From the NCBI RefSeq assembly GCF_003226345.1, contig NZ_PDOF01000001.1:1612001-1676000 (forward strand): a stretch of DNA of 64,000 bases. Direction: 5' to 3'. Below, one piece after another: positions 42,860 to 51,484 of this stretch. A program made the translations under genes and the position numbers. Position 1 is the stretch's first letter, and each line of letters opens with the position of its first letter. The notes under the pieces were generated by a model, which saw nothing but the letters and a program-made list of their open reading frames with translations, was not told the DNA's origin and did no database searches. This DNA comes from Alteribacter lacisalsi (GTDB taxonomy: Bacteria > Bacillota > Bacilli > Bacillales > Salisediminibacteriaceae).

Positions 42860-44155
42860 TTAGTTATTCAGTGCTGTTTCAAGGACTTCAAGGTTACGAC
42901 GCATCAGAGAGAAATAGTCTTCGTCGTTCTCAATATCTTCCTCCGTCAGTGCTTCAAGGTTGTGAAGCCACAAATCCTCAGCACCAACCTCACTTCTTAC
43001 GGTTTCAGCAATGTTGGTTGGAATGTTCTGTTCGAACATAACGTAGTTAATGTTATTTTCTTCAGCATAGGCAATCGTCTCCTCGATCTGCTGAATGGAA
43101 GGTTCATTCGTCGGTGAAATTCCTGAGATTCCTATTTGATGAATACCATAGCGATCGTCCCAGTACCCATATCCGGCGTGGGAAACAATGATCGTGTCTT
43201 TGTCCTTATCGTCGGCCATTGCCTGAAACTCCTCGTCAAGCTCTTCAAGGTCAGCTTTCAGTGTTTCAAAGTTATCAGTAAAGTACTCCTCAGCCTCAGG
43301 ACGAAGGTCAATCAGGGCATTTTTTACGTTCTCTGCAAGTTCCGCAGCACGGATTGGATCAAGCCATACGTGAGGATCTTCGTCACCGTGATCGTGGTCA
43401 TGGTGATGATCGTGGCCGTGGTCGTCATCTTCATGACCGTGGTCGTCGTCCTCGTGGCCGTGATCGTCGTCCTCATGACCGTGGTCATCGTCGTCTTCAT
43501 GACCGTGCTCATCGTCCTCGTGGCCGTGATCGTCATCTTCATGACCGTGGTCGTCGTCCTCATGACTGTGGTCATCGTCGTCTTCATGACCGTGGTCGTC
43601 GTCCTCATGGCCATGGTCGTCATCCTCATGGCCGTGGTCGTCATCCTCGTGGCCATGATCGTCATCCTCGTGGCCGTGGTCGTCATCCTCGTGACCGTGG
43701 TCATGGTCGTCGTCCTCATGGCCGTGGTCGTGACTGTGATCGTGGTCATATCCAATCAGATCAATTCCGTGTGACGCTTCAACAATTTCCACATTTTCGC
43801 CTTCTAGGATGTCGCTGATCATATCTGTGAACCCTTCAAAACCGGCACCGTTATAGATAAACAAATCACCGTCTGCCACGCTGATCATCTGCTGAGCAGT
43901 CGGTTCAAACGTATGTGCATCTGCTCCAACCGGAACAATATTCTCTACTTCCACATGGTCTCCGCCTATTTTAGATGCGAAGTCCTCAAGTGGATAAAGA
44001 GTCGTATAAACAGATAACGGCTCCTCTTCAACCGCTTCATCAGTACCGGAATCATCCTGATCCTGCTCGGCAGTCTCCTCATTTGCTCCGCATGCAGTAA
44101 GAAATGCTGATGTGATCAGCATGGCGGAAAATGCCGTCATTTTAAATCTTTTCAT
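42860..44155 (-). CDS. znuA: Zinc ABC transporter substrate-binding lipoprotein (ZnuA/AdcA) with giant His/Asp repeat
   Basis: A 431-residue cluster A-I binding protein. The signal peptide ends in the lipobox LTAC (Cys22). Zinc-site histidines lie in GADAHTFEPT, DPHVWLDP and SHAGYGYWD, as in ZnuA. Between the two lobes (about residues 140-262) sits a loop with 14 heptads of the type HGHEDDD, much longer than the usual short His-rich loop. The loop would bind many zinc ions or act as a sensor or reservoir. No permease or ATPase gene is adjacent, so the partner ZnuBC lies elsewhere. A strong promoter with Zur-type boxes precedes it, consistent with induction in zinc starvation. Confidence 0.93.
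   Translation of the reverse strand: MKRFKMTAFSAMLITSAFLTACGANEETAEQDQDDSGTDEAVEEEPLSVYTTLYPLEDFASKIGGDHVEVENIVPVGADAHTFEPTAQQMISVADGDLFIYNGAGFEGFTDMISDILEGENVEIVEASHGIDLIGYDHDHSHDHGHEDDDHDHGHEDDDHGHEDDDHGHEDDDHGHEDDDHGHEDDDHGHEDDDDHSHEDDDHGHEDDDHGHEDDEHGHEDDDDHGHEDDDHGHEDDDHGHEDDDHGHDHHHDHDHGDEDPHVWLDPIRAAELAENVKNALIDLRPEAEEYFTDNFETLKADLEELDEEFQAMADDKDKDTIIVSHAGYGYWDDRYGIHQIGISGISPTNEPSIQQIEETIAYAEENNINYVMFEQNIPTNIAETVRSEVGAEDLWLHNLEALTEEDIENDEDYFSLMRRNLEVLETALNN
43385..43745. repeat. 21-bp (HGHEDDD) coding repeat array inside znuA
   Basis: About 14 imperfect 21-bp units code for HGHEDDD with occasional 24-bp units (extra Asp) and single changes (HSHEDDD, HGHEDDE). Synonymous differences among units show the array is not freshly duplicated. 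The opposite strand carries long open frames that are by-products of the repeat. Confidence 0.9.
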
Positions 44156-44168
44156 TTTTATGTACCCC

Positions 44169-44230
44169 TTCCGTAACCATTACGTTTTATAACCACATTG
44201 AATTATATCGGAGTAGTTACGATTTGTAAA
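44169..44230 (-). promoter_or_regulatory. znuA promoter with Zur-type operator
   Basis: On the minus strand TTTACA (44230-44225), 17 bp, TATAAT (44207-44202) is a full sigma-A promoter. AAAACGTAATGGTTACGGAA (44188-44169) matches the Zur consensus (AAATCGTAAT-N-ATTACGATTT) with few changes, and a half-site AAATCGTAAC (44227-44218) overlaps the -35 region. Confidence 0.85.
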
Positions 44231-44273
44231 CAGGAATTATGACGATTTAATATTCTTTTTTCTATTTGGCGTT

Positions 44274-44558
44274 TTCCCCAGAAGACTGTTGCTTTTCCCG
44301 CAGGAGTCACCGCCTTTCGCTCCGTAATAATATAGTCAATTGCAACAATCTATCCGAACACAGCCTTTTATAAAAGGCTCTGTTAAAGTCTATTGTTGAT
44401 TTACGCTTACTGCCCTCCCTTTCCGCGGGCACCACTGCAGCCTCCTCGGGAAAACCGCCCTGGGGGTCTTCCGTCGGTGCTTTTCCCGCAGGAGTGTCGA
44501 GCGTTCGCTCCAATCAACTTTCTCTAAAAAACAACATCAAGCTTTAACAGAGCCTTAT
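44274..44558. repeat. Two adjacent interspersed elements (in the 451-bp gap upstream of znuA)
   Basis: 44373-44558 is a complete element: inverted ends AAGGCTCTGTTAAAG and CTTTAACAGAGCCTT and a core (tttccgcgggcaccactgcagcctcctcggg, gggggtcttccg, ccgcaggagtg). 44274-44366 is the degraded right part of a second type, ending in CAACAATCTATCCGAACACAGCC. No gene is visible. Confidence 0.7.
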
Positions 44559-44566
44559 AAAAAGAA

Positions 44567-44597
44567 CCGGCCCGCCTGATTAAGGCGGCACCGGTCA
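44567..44597 (-). terminator. Terminator of the secreted helical protein gene
   Basis: The stem GACCGGTGCCGCC / GGCGGGCCGGTTC is followed on the minus strand by TTTTTATAAGG. Confidence 0.8.
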
Positions 44598-44606
44598 AGA
44601 CTGACA

Positions 44607-45080
44607 TTATGATTCATTTTTTATAACAGACTGCAGGTATTCGTTCATCTCTTTCTGCAGTGCGATCAATTCCGAAAGCAGCATTTTTAACGAATCGTCA
44701 TTACGTTCTTTCACCGCCTGTAAAAATCTCTCCTGTACGTCCTGATGCTTCTGATTCCACTCCTCATCAAGGTTATGAAAATCAGCATCCTTCAATTTGC
44801 CTTCTTTCTTCATTTCCCTGTATTTTTTAATCAGGGTTTCACGCTCCTGAACAATCAGTGTCCACTCTTCTTTGAGTGCAGGTTCGTGGCGTTCGATCAA
44901 CAGTTCATAATAGTAATTAAAATGCGGGCGAAGCTTGTCATATTTCAGGTACATTCCCTCATAGGAATGACGGGTCTCTTCTTTTCCTTCCGGGGCATCT
45001 TCTGCATAAGAAGTGCTTAGAGGAGAAACAAGGGCGATCAGTAAAATAAGAACCAGCAGCAGAACTTTTCCAGTTTTCAT
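44607..45080 (-). CDS. Secreted charged helical protein of unknown function
   Basis: A 157-residue protein starting at the ATG at 45080 (AAGGAAGGTG upstream). The first ~26 residues are a signal peptide (MKTGKVLLLVLILLIALVSPLSTSYAED, cleavage after Ala). The mature part is almost entirely helical and charged, with runs such as KEEWTLIVQERETLIKKYREMKKEG and VKERNDDSLKMLLSELIALQKEMNEYL that suggest coiled coils. I recognise no family. It is monocistronic, between the bkd operon and the zinc-binding gene, with its own terminator. Confidence 0.65.
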   Translation of the reverse strand: MKTGKVLLLVLILLIALVSPLSTSYAEDAPEGKEETRHSYEGMYLKYDKLRPHFNYYYELLIERHEPALKEEWTLIVQERETLIKKYREMKKEGKLKDADFHNLDEEWNQKHQDVQERFLQAVKERNDDSLKMLLSELIALQKEMNEYLQSVIKNES

Positions 45081-45208
45081 TTCGTGCACCTTCCTTTTAC
45101 AGCGGGTTTTTTTTCTGTTCATAATCATTTTTATCATTCCAAAAGAAAGGTGGTTTATGCCCTTGGTTTACTCACATATTCAAGCAGGAAATAGGTGAAA
45201 AGATGAAA

Positions 45209-45236
45209 AGCCCCCAAAAGAATTCTCGGGGGCTCT
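45209..45236 (-). terminator. Terminator of the bkd operon
   Basis: The stem AGCCCCC / GGGGGCT is followed on the minus strand by TTTTCATC. It lies after bkdB, the last gene. Confidence 0.85.
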
Positions 45237-45251
45237 GCTGGTTGAGGCAAA

Positions 45252-46574
45252 TTAGTAAAGACGGATTGTATCTTCGTTCATGTTTTCGAGTGTGTTTTTT
45301 ACATCGGCCATAAACTTACCGCAAATCAGGCCGTCAAGTACACGATGGTCAAGGGACATACAAAGATTGACCATATGCCGGACCGCTATGGCATCATTAT
45401 CAAGAATCACAGGCTTTTTAACAATCGATTCCACACTGAGGATCGCTGCCTGAGGGTGGTTAATGATTGGCTGGCTCATCACAGACCCGAACGAACCAGT
45501 GTTATTTACGGTAAACGTTCCGCCCTGCATATCCGCCTGCGTAATACTTCCTGTTCTCACACGACCTGCAAGATCATCAATCTGACGGGCAAGACCTTTT
45601 ATCGTCTGTTCGTCTGCGTGCTTAATAACAGGGACGAACAGGGATTCTTCTGTCGCAACTGCAAGTGAAATGTGAACATCTTTATGACGGATAATTTTAT
45701 CTCCCTGCCAGCTGGAATTGATCTGCGGGTATTTCTTAAGGCCGTCCACAACAGCTTTAACGAAGAACGGCAGGAATGTCAGCTTCATGCCTTCCTGGTC
45801 GGCAAAAGACTGCTTGACTTTATTGCGGTATTTTACAAGGTCAGTCACATCCACTTCAACCATCATCCACGCATGCGGAGCCTCGTGCTTCGATTTCACC
45901 ATGTTCTGGGCAATTGCTTTACGTACGCCGGATACAGGGATCTCTTCCACACGTCCGTTAGTGACAGCTTGCTGCTGCGGAGCATAAGATTGAACGTCAC
46001 GCTCCCTCTCAGCCTGACGGGCTGTTTCATTTGTTGCCATTTCTTCAGGGGCAGGCTGACGGCCTCCAGCAGTGTCATGAGGCGCCGTTCCCTGCTTCGG
46101 AAGGTTCCCGCTGTCAAGGAGACTCTGGAGATCTTTACGGGTAATACGTCCGCCGCGGCCGCTTCCTTCAACCTGTTCAAGATCGATGCTGTGTTCCTGA
46201 GCCATACGCAGCACGGCAGGAGAGTAGCGTTTTTTGGCTGACGTGTCGGCATCAGCTTTCTCTTCTTTTTCTGCTTTTTCCTGTGAGGGATCTGATGAAG
46301 AGGCAGAAGTAGAAGTCGTGTCTTCTTCGGTTTCGCCCTCCACGTTCATTGTACAGATCACTTCACCTACACTGATGGTTTCATCTTCACCTGCAACCAG
46401 TTCAGCGATTGTTCCTGCATAGGAAGATGGCACTTCGGCATTTACTTTATCCGTCATAACTTCGGCGATTGGGTCGTATTTGTTCACCTGGTCGCCAGGG
46501 CTGACAAGCCATTTTGTAATTGTACCTTCTGTTACACTTTCCCCGAGCTGGGGCATTGTAATATTTGTCGCCAC
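45252..46574 (-). CDS. bkdB: Branched-chain 2-oxoacid dehydrogenase E2 (dihydrolipoyl acyltransferase)
   Basis: A 440-residue E2 subunit. Lipoyl domain 1-77 with lipoyl Lys43 (MTDKVNAEV); an acidic and Ala-rich linker; the peripheral subunit-binding domain about 116-152 (YSPAVLRMAQEHSIDLEQVEGSGRGGRITRKDL); a second linker; and the catalytic domain about 210-440 ending with CMSLDHRVLDG, which carries the His/Asp acyltransfer residues. It transfers branched acyl groups to CoA. It is the last gene of the bkd operon. Downstream is a terminator. Confidence 0.95.
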   Translation of the reverse strand: MATNITMPQLGESVTEGTITKWLVSPGDQVNKYDPIAEVMTDKVNAEVPSSYAGTIAELVAGEDETISVGEVICTMNVEGETEEDTTSTSASSSDPSQEKAEKEEKADADTSAKKRYSPAVLRMAQEHSIDLEQVEGSGRGGRITRKDLQSLLDSGNLPKQGTAPHDTAGGRQPAPEEMATNETARQAERERDVQSYAPQQQAVTNGRVEEIPVSGVRKAIAQNMVKSKHEAPHAWMMVEVDVTDLVKYRNKVKQSFADQEGMKLTFLPFFVKAVVDGLKKYPQINSSWQGDKIIRHKDVHISLAVATEESLFVPVIKHADEQTIKGLARQIDDLAGRVRTGSITQADMQGGTFTVNNTGSFGSVMSQPIINHPQAAILSVESIVKKPVILDNDAIAVRHMVNLCMSLDHRVLDGLICGKFMADVKNTLENMNEDTIRLY

Positions 46575-46595
46575 GTTCAGGCACCTCCGGTTCGA

Positions 46596-47579
46596 TTAAA
46601 ATTCAGCTAAATCACGCATCGCAGCTTCAACTTTATCAGCGTTAACCATAAATTCTTTTTCCATTGTCGGTGCATAAGGCATCGACGGTACATCAGGTCC
46701 GGCAAGGCGTTTTACCGGAGCATCAAGGTCAAACAGACACTCTTCGGAGATAATGGCGGAAACTTCACTCATGATGCTTCCCTCTTTGTTATCTTCAGTT
46801 ACAAGGAGTACTTTTCCTGTTTTCTTAGCTGCCTCCACAATCGCTTCCCGGTCAAGCGGGTAAACGGTGCGCAGATCAAGAATGTGGGCACTGTAGCCGT
46901 CTTTTTCGAGTTCCTCTGCAGCCTGCATGGCAAAATGAACACACAGACCGTAAGTGATAACTGTAATGTCCTCACCTTCACGTTTTACATCTGCTTTTCC
47001 GATCGGAAGCGTGTAATCGTCCTCAGGTACTTCACCTTTAATCAGACGATATGCCCGCTTGTGCTCGAAAAAGAGAACCGGATCATCATCACGGATCGCC
47101 GCCTTCAGAAGTCCTTTTGCGTCATATGGAGTTGACGGCATCACAATTTTCAGGCCGGGCACGTTGGCAAAAAGGGCTTCCACCGACTGAGAATGATAAA
47201 GAGCTCCATGAACACCGCCACCATATGGGGCACGTACCGTGATCGGGCAATGCCAGTCATTATTTGAACGGTAGCGGATTTTTGCAGCTTCGGACACGAT
47301 CTGATTCACCGCAGGCATAATAAAGTCTGCAAACTGCATCTCAGCAATTGGACGCATACCGTACATGGCTGCACCAATTCCGACTCCTGCAATCGCTGAT
47401 TCCGCAAGCGGAGTATCAAGAACCCTGTATTCACCAAATTGTTCATATAAACCGTCTGTTGCCCGGAATACCCCTCCGCGGCGCCCTACATCTTCTCCGA
47501 GAACGAACACATTGTCGTCACGTTCCATTTCTTCTTTGATTGCCATCGTAATTGATTCAATATAAGATTTCACAGCCAT
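46596..47579 (-). CDS. bkdAB: Branched-chain 2-oxoacid dehydrogenase E1 beta
   Basis: A 327-residue subunit, the length of B. subtilis BkdAB, starting at ATG 47579 (a GGGGGG run ten bases upstream). The transketolase-like pyrimidine domain begins SYIESITMAIKEEMERDDNVFVLGEDVGRRGG, where the Glu activates thiamine diphosphate. The C-terminal half contains DLRTVYPLDREAIVEAAKKTGK. It pairs with E1 alpha, encoded 4 bp upstream. Together they decarboxylate 2-oxo-isovalerate and the leucine and isoleucine equivalents. Confidence 0.95.
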   Translation of the reverse strand: MAVKSYIESITMAIKEEMERDDNVFVLGEDVGRRGGVFRATDGLYEQFGEYRVLDTPLAESAIAGVGIGAAMYGMRPIAEMQFADFIMPAVNQIVSEAAKIRYRSNNDWHCPITVRAPYGGGVHGALYHSQSVEALFANVPGLKIVMPSTPYDAKGLLKAAIRDDDPVLFFEHKRAYRLIKGEVPEDDYTLPIGKADVKREGEDITVITYGLCVHFAMQAAEELEKDGYSAHILDLRTVYPLDREAIVEAAKKTGKVLLVTEDNKEGSIMSEVSAIISEECLFDLDAPVKRLAGPDVPSMPYAPTMEKEFMVNADKVEAAMRDLAEF

Positions 47580-47583
47580 CGGA

Positions 47584-48579
47584 TTATTCCCCCCCGTATA
47601 CGTGATCGTATGCTGTTTTTGCATCTGCATAAGGTGCTTTTTCAGCGTAGTCTGTCGCTTCATCGATCACTTTTCTGAGCCGGTCTTTCATTTCAGTTTC
47701 TTTTTCTTCCGTAAGTATGCCCGCATCACGCAGGTAATCGCCGAACGTAAAAATGGCATCCAGCTTTTTCGCTTCTTCCACCTCTGAACGCTCACGGTAA
47801 ACACTGTCATCATCGTCACTGGAGTGCGGTGTCAGGCGGTAGGAGACTGCCTCAATAAGAGACGGGCCTTCTCCGCTCAATGCACGGATTCTTGCATTTT
47901 TCACTGCTTCATAAACAGCAAGCGGGTCATTACCGTCCACCGTCTCGCCGTGAATGCCGTACCCTATAGCACGATCGGAGACCTTTTCACAGTTCAGCTG
48001 CTTGTCATAAGGAACTGAAATGGCGTATTTATTGTTCTCACACATAAAAATAACAGGCAGATCATGAACACTTGCAAAGTTGATACCCTCATGAAAATCC
48101 CCCTGGTTGGAAGACCCTTCACCGAACGTTGTAAAGCTCACAAACTCTTCGCCTTTCATTTTCGCAGCAAGGCCGAAACCTACGGCGTGGGGAACCTGCG
48201 TTGTTACAGGAGACGATCCTGTTACGATACGGTTTTTTTTCTGTCCGAAGTGACCCGGCATCTGACGGCCGCCGGAGTTCGGGTCTTCCGCTTTGGCAAA
48301 CCCGGAAAGCATAAGTTCACGGGCAGTCATGCCAAAAGTAAGGACTACACCCATATCACGATAGTAAGGAAGCACATAGTCCGCGTCCCGGTCCAGAGCC
48401 ATTGCAGCGCCAACCTGGGCTGCTTCCTGACCCTGACAGGAAATCACAAAAGGAATTTTACCTGCACGGTTTAAAAGCCACATCCGCTCGTCAATCATGC
48501 GGGCAAGCAGCATCTGTTCATACATTTCAAGCACGTTGTCATTGGATAAACCTAATTGTTCATGGCGTTGTTCAGCCAT
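47584..48579 (-). CDS. bkdAA: Branched-chain 2-oxoacid dehydrogenase E1 alpha
   Basis: A 331-residue subunit. The thiamine diphosphate motif is GEGSSNQGDFHEGINFASVHDLPVIFMCENN (GDG-type to NN, about residues 154-184). The phosphorylation-loop region of E1 alpha is YRLTPHSSDDDD. An active-site channel segment is RQMPGHFG. It sits first among the three structural genes of the dehydrogenase after lpdV, with AGGGAGG before the ATG. Confidence 0.95.
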   Translation of the reverse strand: MAEQRHEQLGLSNDNVLEMYEQMLLARMIDERMWLLNRAGKIPFVISCQGQEAAQVGAAMALDRDADYVLPYYRDMGVVLTFGMTARELMLSGFAKAEDPNSGGRQMPGHFGQKKNRIVTGSSPVTTQVPHAVGFGLAAKMKGEEFVSFTTFGEGSSNQGDFHEGINFASVHDLPVIFMCENNKYAISVPYDKQLNCEKVSDRAIGYGIHGETVDGNDPLAVYEAVKNARIRALSGEGPSLIEAVSYRLTPHSSDDDDSVYRERSEVEEAKKLDAIFTFGDYLRDAGILTEEKETEMKDRLRKVIDEATDYAEKAPYADAKTAYDHVYGGE

Positions 48580-48624
48580 TGTATTCCCTCCTTTGATTCG
48601 TCAACCAAACTGCATTTGTTCTCA

Positions 48625-50049
48625 TTAACTGTGAATTGCTTTTCCATCAACGGCCAGTGCCGCTTCACCGACAGCCTCTGAAAGACTAGGGTGCGGATGA
48701 ATTGTTTCAGCCACTTCCCAGTGCGTGGCATCGAGCACCTTCGCGAGGGCAGCTTCGGAAATCATATCTGTTACATGAGGACCAATCATATGGACACCGA
48801 GCAGGTCATCTGTTTTAGCATCGGATACAAACTTAACAAAGCCTGAAGTATCGCCGTATACAAGCGCTTTACCGATAGCTTTAAAGGAAAATGTACCTGT
48901 TTTCACTTCAAATCCCCGCTCTTTTGCTACCTGTTCGGTCAGCCCCACGTTTGCAACTTCCGGCGAGGAGTAGGTGCATTTGGCCACCATATCAGGATCC
49001 ACGTAGTGGCCGCCGTCACCAAACATATGTTCAACTGCAGCAATTCCTTCGTGGGACGCCACATGGGCAAGCTGCAGTCCGCCAATCACATCGCCGATGG
49101 CATAGATATGAGATTCTTTTGTCTGGTAATGCTTGTTCACTTTAATAAAGCCTTTTTCTACCTTGATGTCTGTATTCTGCAGACCGATATCATCCACATT
49201 AGCTGCACGGCCAACTGAAACAAGCACTTTTTCAGCAGATGCAGCTTTTGTTTCTCCCTTATGTTCATACGGAATGGTCATCTGACCGTCCTGTTCTTCC
49301 ACTTCATCCGAAAGCACCTTTGCATCCGTAATTACCGTGACACCTTTTTTCTTAAGTGCTCGTTTCATCTCCTTGGAGATGTCTTCGTCTTCAAGAGGAA
49401 GCACACGGGAAGCGTATTCCAGAACAGTTACGTCAACGCCGAAATCAGCGAGCATAGAAGCCCATTCCACCCCGATGACTCCGCCGCCGATAATGGCGAT
49501 GGATTCCGGAAGTGATTCCATTTTCAAGGCATCGTCCGATGACAGGATGGTTGTGCCGTTCAGTTCAAGACCCGGCAGTGTTCTCGGATGACTGCCTGTG
49601 GCAATCAGAACATGTTTGGGTACGATCATCGCATTATCAGAGCCGTCGTTATTCTCCACACTGATCGTCCCTGGGGAAGGTGAAAAGATGGAAGGCCCCA
49701 AAATCCGGCCGTATCCCTCAAAGACATCAATTTTACCTTTTTTCATCAAATGCTGGACACCTTTGTAAAGCTGCTCCACGATGCCTTCCTTGCGTTTTTG
49801 AACCTGGCTGAAATCAAGCTCCGCATTACCGGCATTTACGCCAAACTCACTGCTTTTTTTTACAGTCTGATAAACTTCCGCACTTCGTAAAAGAGCCTTA
49901 CTCGGGATACAGCCGTTATGAAGACAGGTTCCTCCGAGCTTCCCTCTTTCCACAATCGCAACAGACGCGCCGAGCTGTGCTGCGCGAATTGCTGCAACAT
50001 AACCGCCAGTCCCTGCACCAAGAATGACGAGATCATATTCACGTGCCAT
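48625..50049 (-). CDS. lpdV: Dihydrolipoamide dehydrogenase of the branched-chain complex (E3)
   Basis: A 474-residue flavoprotein disulfide reductase. FAD fold VILGAGTGGYVAAIRAAQLG at the start, redox cysteines Cys42 and Cys47 in GGTCLHNGCIPSK, NAD fold IAIIGGGVIGVEWASML in the middle, and the C-terminal catalytic His-Glu in HPHPSLSE. It reoxidises the lipoyl group of BkdB with NAD. Its place inside the bkd operon marks it as the LpdV-type enzyme and not the pyruvate-complex PdhD. A repeat element of about 160 bp separates it from buk. Confidence 0.95.
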   Translation of the reverse strand: MAREYDLVILGAGTGGYVAAIRAAQLGASVAIVERGKLGGTCLHNGCIPSKALLRSAEVYQTVKKSSEFGVNAGNAELDFSQVQKRKEGIVEQLYKGVQHLMKKGKIDVFEGYGRILGPSIFSPSPGTISVENNDGSDNAMIVPKHVLIATGSHPRTLPGLELNGTTILSSDDALKMESLPESIAIIGGGVIGVEWASMLADFGVDVTVLEYASRVLPLEDEDISKEMKRALKKKGVTVITDAKVLSDEVEEQDGQMTIPYEHKGETKAASAEKVLVSVGRAANVDDIGLQNTDIKVEKGFIKVNKHYQTKESHIYAIGDVIGGLQLAHVASHEGIAAVEHMFGDGGHYVDPDMVAKCTYSSPEVANVGLTEQVAKERGFEVKTGTFSFKAIGKALVYGDTSGFVKFVSDAKTDDLLGVHMIGPHVTDMISEAALAKVLDATHWEVAETIHPHPSLSEAVGEAALAVDGKAIHS

Positions 50050-50108
50050 TTCTATTCCTCCTCCGAAAAATCGTAATCATAAAAAAACCTACCCTGAAAA
50101 TAACTGAA

Positions 50109-50270
50109 CAGGAGCTTCACGCCGCCCGTTCGCTTTCCGCGGCGATACCGGCAAGCCTCCTCGGCTGCGCCTGTGAGGTCTCACTGTGTCGGAGCTTAAT
50201 TTAGATATGAGATACAAACGCTCCTCATTTCCGCAGGAGTCTTACTGCCTGCATGCAGCTCCGGACGTCC
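50109..50270. repeat. Interspersed GC-rich repeat inside the bkd operon
   Basis: The copy lies between buk and lpdV. It has the recurrent core (gttcgctttccgcggcg, cctcctcggctgcgcctgtgaggtctcac, ccgcaggagtct) flanked by GGAGCTTCACG and CAGCTCCGGACG. A ~40-bp stretch (50196-50235) interrupts the core compared with other copies. It may form a long structured mRNA segment. Confidence 0.65.
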
Positions 50271-50276
50271 AACCCC

Positions 50277-51389
50277 TTACTTAACTGCCTCTCCGGAACT
50301 TACCCGGTTTTCGGTATATTCTCTTGCTTCTTCTTCGTTTCTCAATACTCTGAGCGCACCTTCGGCCAGGGCCTGAAGTTCATTTTCACCAGGCTTGACG
50401 ATTACGTCACAAATCCAGTGGACCCGTTCCGTAATTTTACGGACAAAATCTTTTCCGTAAGCAAGTCCGCCCGTTAGGATGATGGCATCTGCCTCCCCCT
50501 TCAGGACCGCTCCGGCAGCTGCAATTTCCTTCGCTACCTGATAGGCCATCGCATCATAAACAATTTCGGCTTTTTCATCACCTGATGAAATTCTTTTTTC
50601 CACCTCAACCGCATCATTGGTGCCAAGGTAACCGACAAGGCCACCCTGCCCAACAATTTTCTTCATGACTTCCCCGGAGTAATACTCACCGCTGAAGCAC
50701 ATTGCCACAAGATCTCCGGCAGGCACTGTCCCTGCACGTTCCGGTGAAAATGGTCCTTCTCCGTGGAGTCCATTATTTACATCCACAACGCGCCCCTGTT
50801 TGTGGGCACCGATGGTGATCCCGCCTCCCATATGGACGACAATTAAATTCAGTTCGCTGTATTTACGCCCTTTTTCGGAGGCCACTTTCCTTGCAACAGC
50901 TTTTTGATTTAATGCATGAAAAATACTTTTGCGTTCAAAATCAGCGAAGCCCGAAATCCGCGCTACATCCTCAAGCTCGTCCACAACAACAGGGTCTACA
51001 ATGTATGACGGGATGTTAAACTGACGGGCGATTTCATTTGCCACAATCCCGCCCAGATTCGACGCGTGCTGACCTGAATAGCCTTCCTGCAGGTCTTTTA
51101 ACATTAGGTCATTGACTTCGTATGTACCACCTTCAATTGGACGGAGAAGTCCCCCCCTGCCAACTACGGCAGAAAGCTTCGAAAGGTTGATACCCTGGCT
51201 GTCGAGTGTTTCAAGGATTGCCTGTTTGCGGAATGCGTACTGATCAATGATGGAATCGTATTTTGCAAGCGTATCACGGTCATGCCGCAGTGTTTCCTCC
51301 ATGATTGCCCGTTCGTTGTCAAAGATGCCTATTTTCGTGGATGTTGAACCAGGATTGATTGCCAGTATACGGTGTTCTTTATGTTCCAA
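50277..51389 (-). CDS. buk: Butyrate/branched-chain acyl kinase
   Basis: A 370-residue acetate/butyrate kinase (ASKHA fold) with the start motif [19 protein letters not shown], the [10 protein letters not shown] segment, and the adenosine-binding [17 protein letters not shown] and [13 protein letters not shown] chose the TTG at 51389, eight bases after a perfect GGAGG; the ATGs upstream (51404, 51407) sit on that site. With Ptb it turns branched acyl-CoA into the free acid plus ATP. It lies third in the operon after ptb and bcd. Confidence 0.92.
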   Translation of the reverse strand: MEHKEHRILAINPGSTSTKIGIFDNERAIMEETLRHDRDTLAKYDSIIDQYAFRKQAILETLDSQGINLSKLSAVVGRGGLLRPIEGGTYEVNDLMLKDLQEGYSGQHASNLGGIVANEIARQFNIPSYIVDPVVVDELEDVARISGFADFERKSIFHALNQKAVARKVASEKGRKYSELNLIVVHMGGGITIGAHKQGRVVDVNNGLHGEGPFSPERAGTVPAGDLVAMCFSGEYYSGEVMKKIVGQGGLVGYLGTNDAVEVEKRISSGDEKAEIVYDAMAYQVAKEIAAAGAVLKGEADAIILTGGLAYGKDFVRKITERVHWICDVIVKPGENELQALAEGALRVLRNEEEAREYTENRVSSGEAVK

Positions 51390-51484
51390 TTGTTTTACCT
51401 CCATCATGTTCAGCCGGGCAGGCCGGCGTTGTGACATATTCTGCCGGATTTTCGGCCCTGCTTCTGTTTAAGGGGGCAGATGAT

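Noticed and set aside
43136-43818. Long open frames on both strands across the His/Asp repeat (up to 212 residues)
   Set aside because: They arise from the 21-bp repeat of znuA read in other frames; the products are Val/Ile, Thr/Met or Arg/His low-complexity sequence without a ribosome site.
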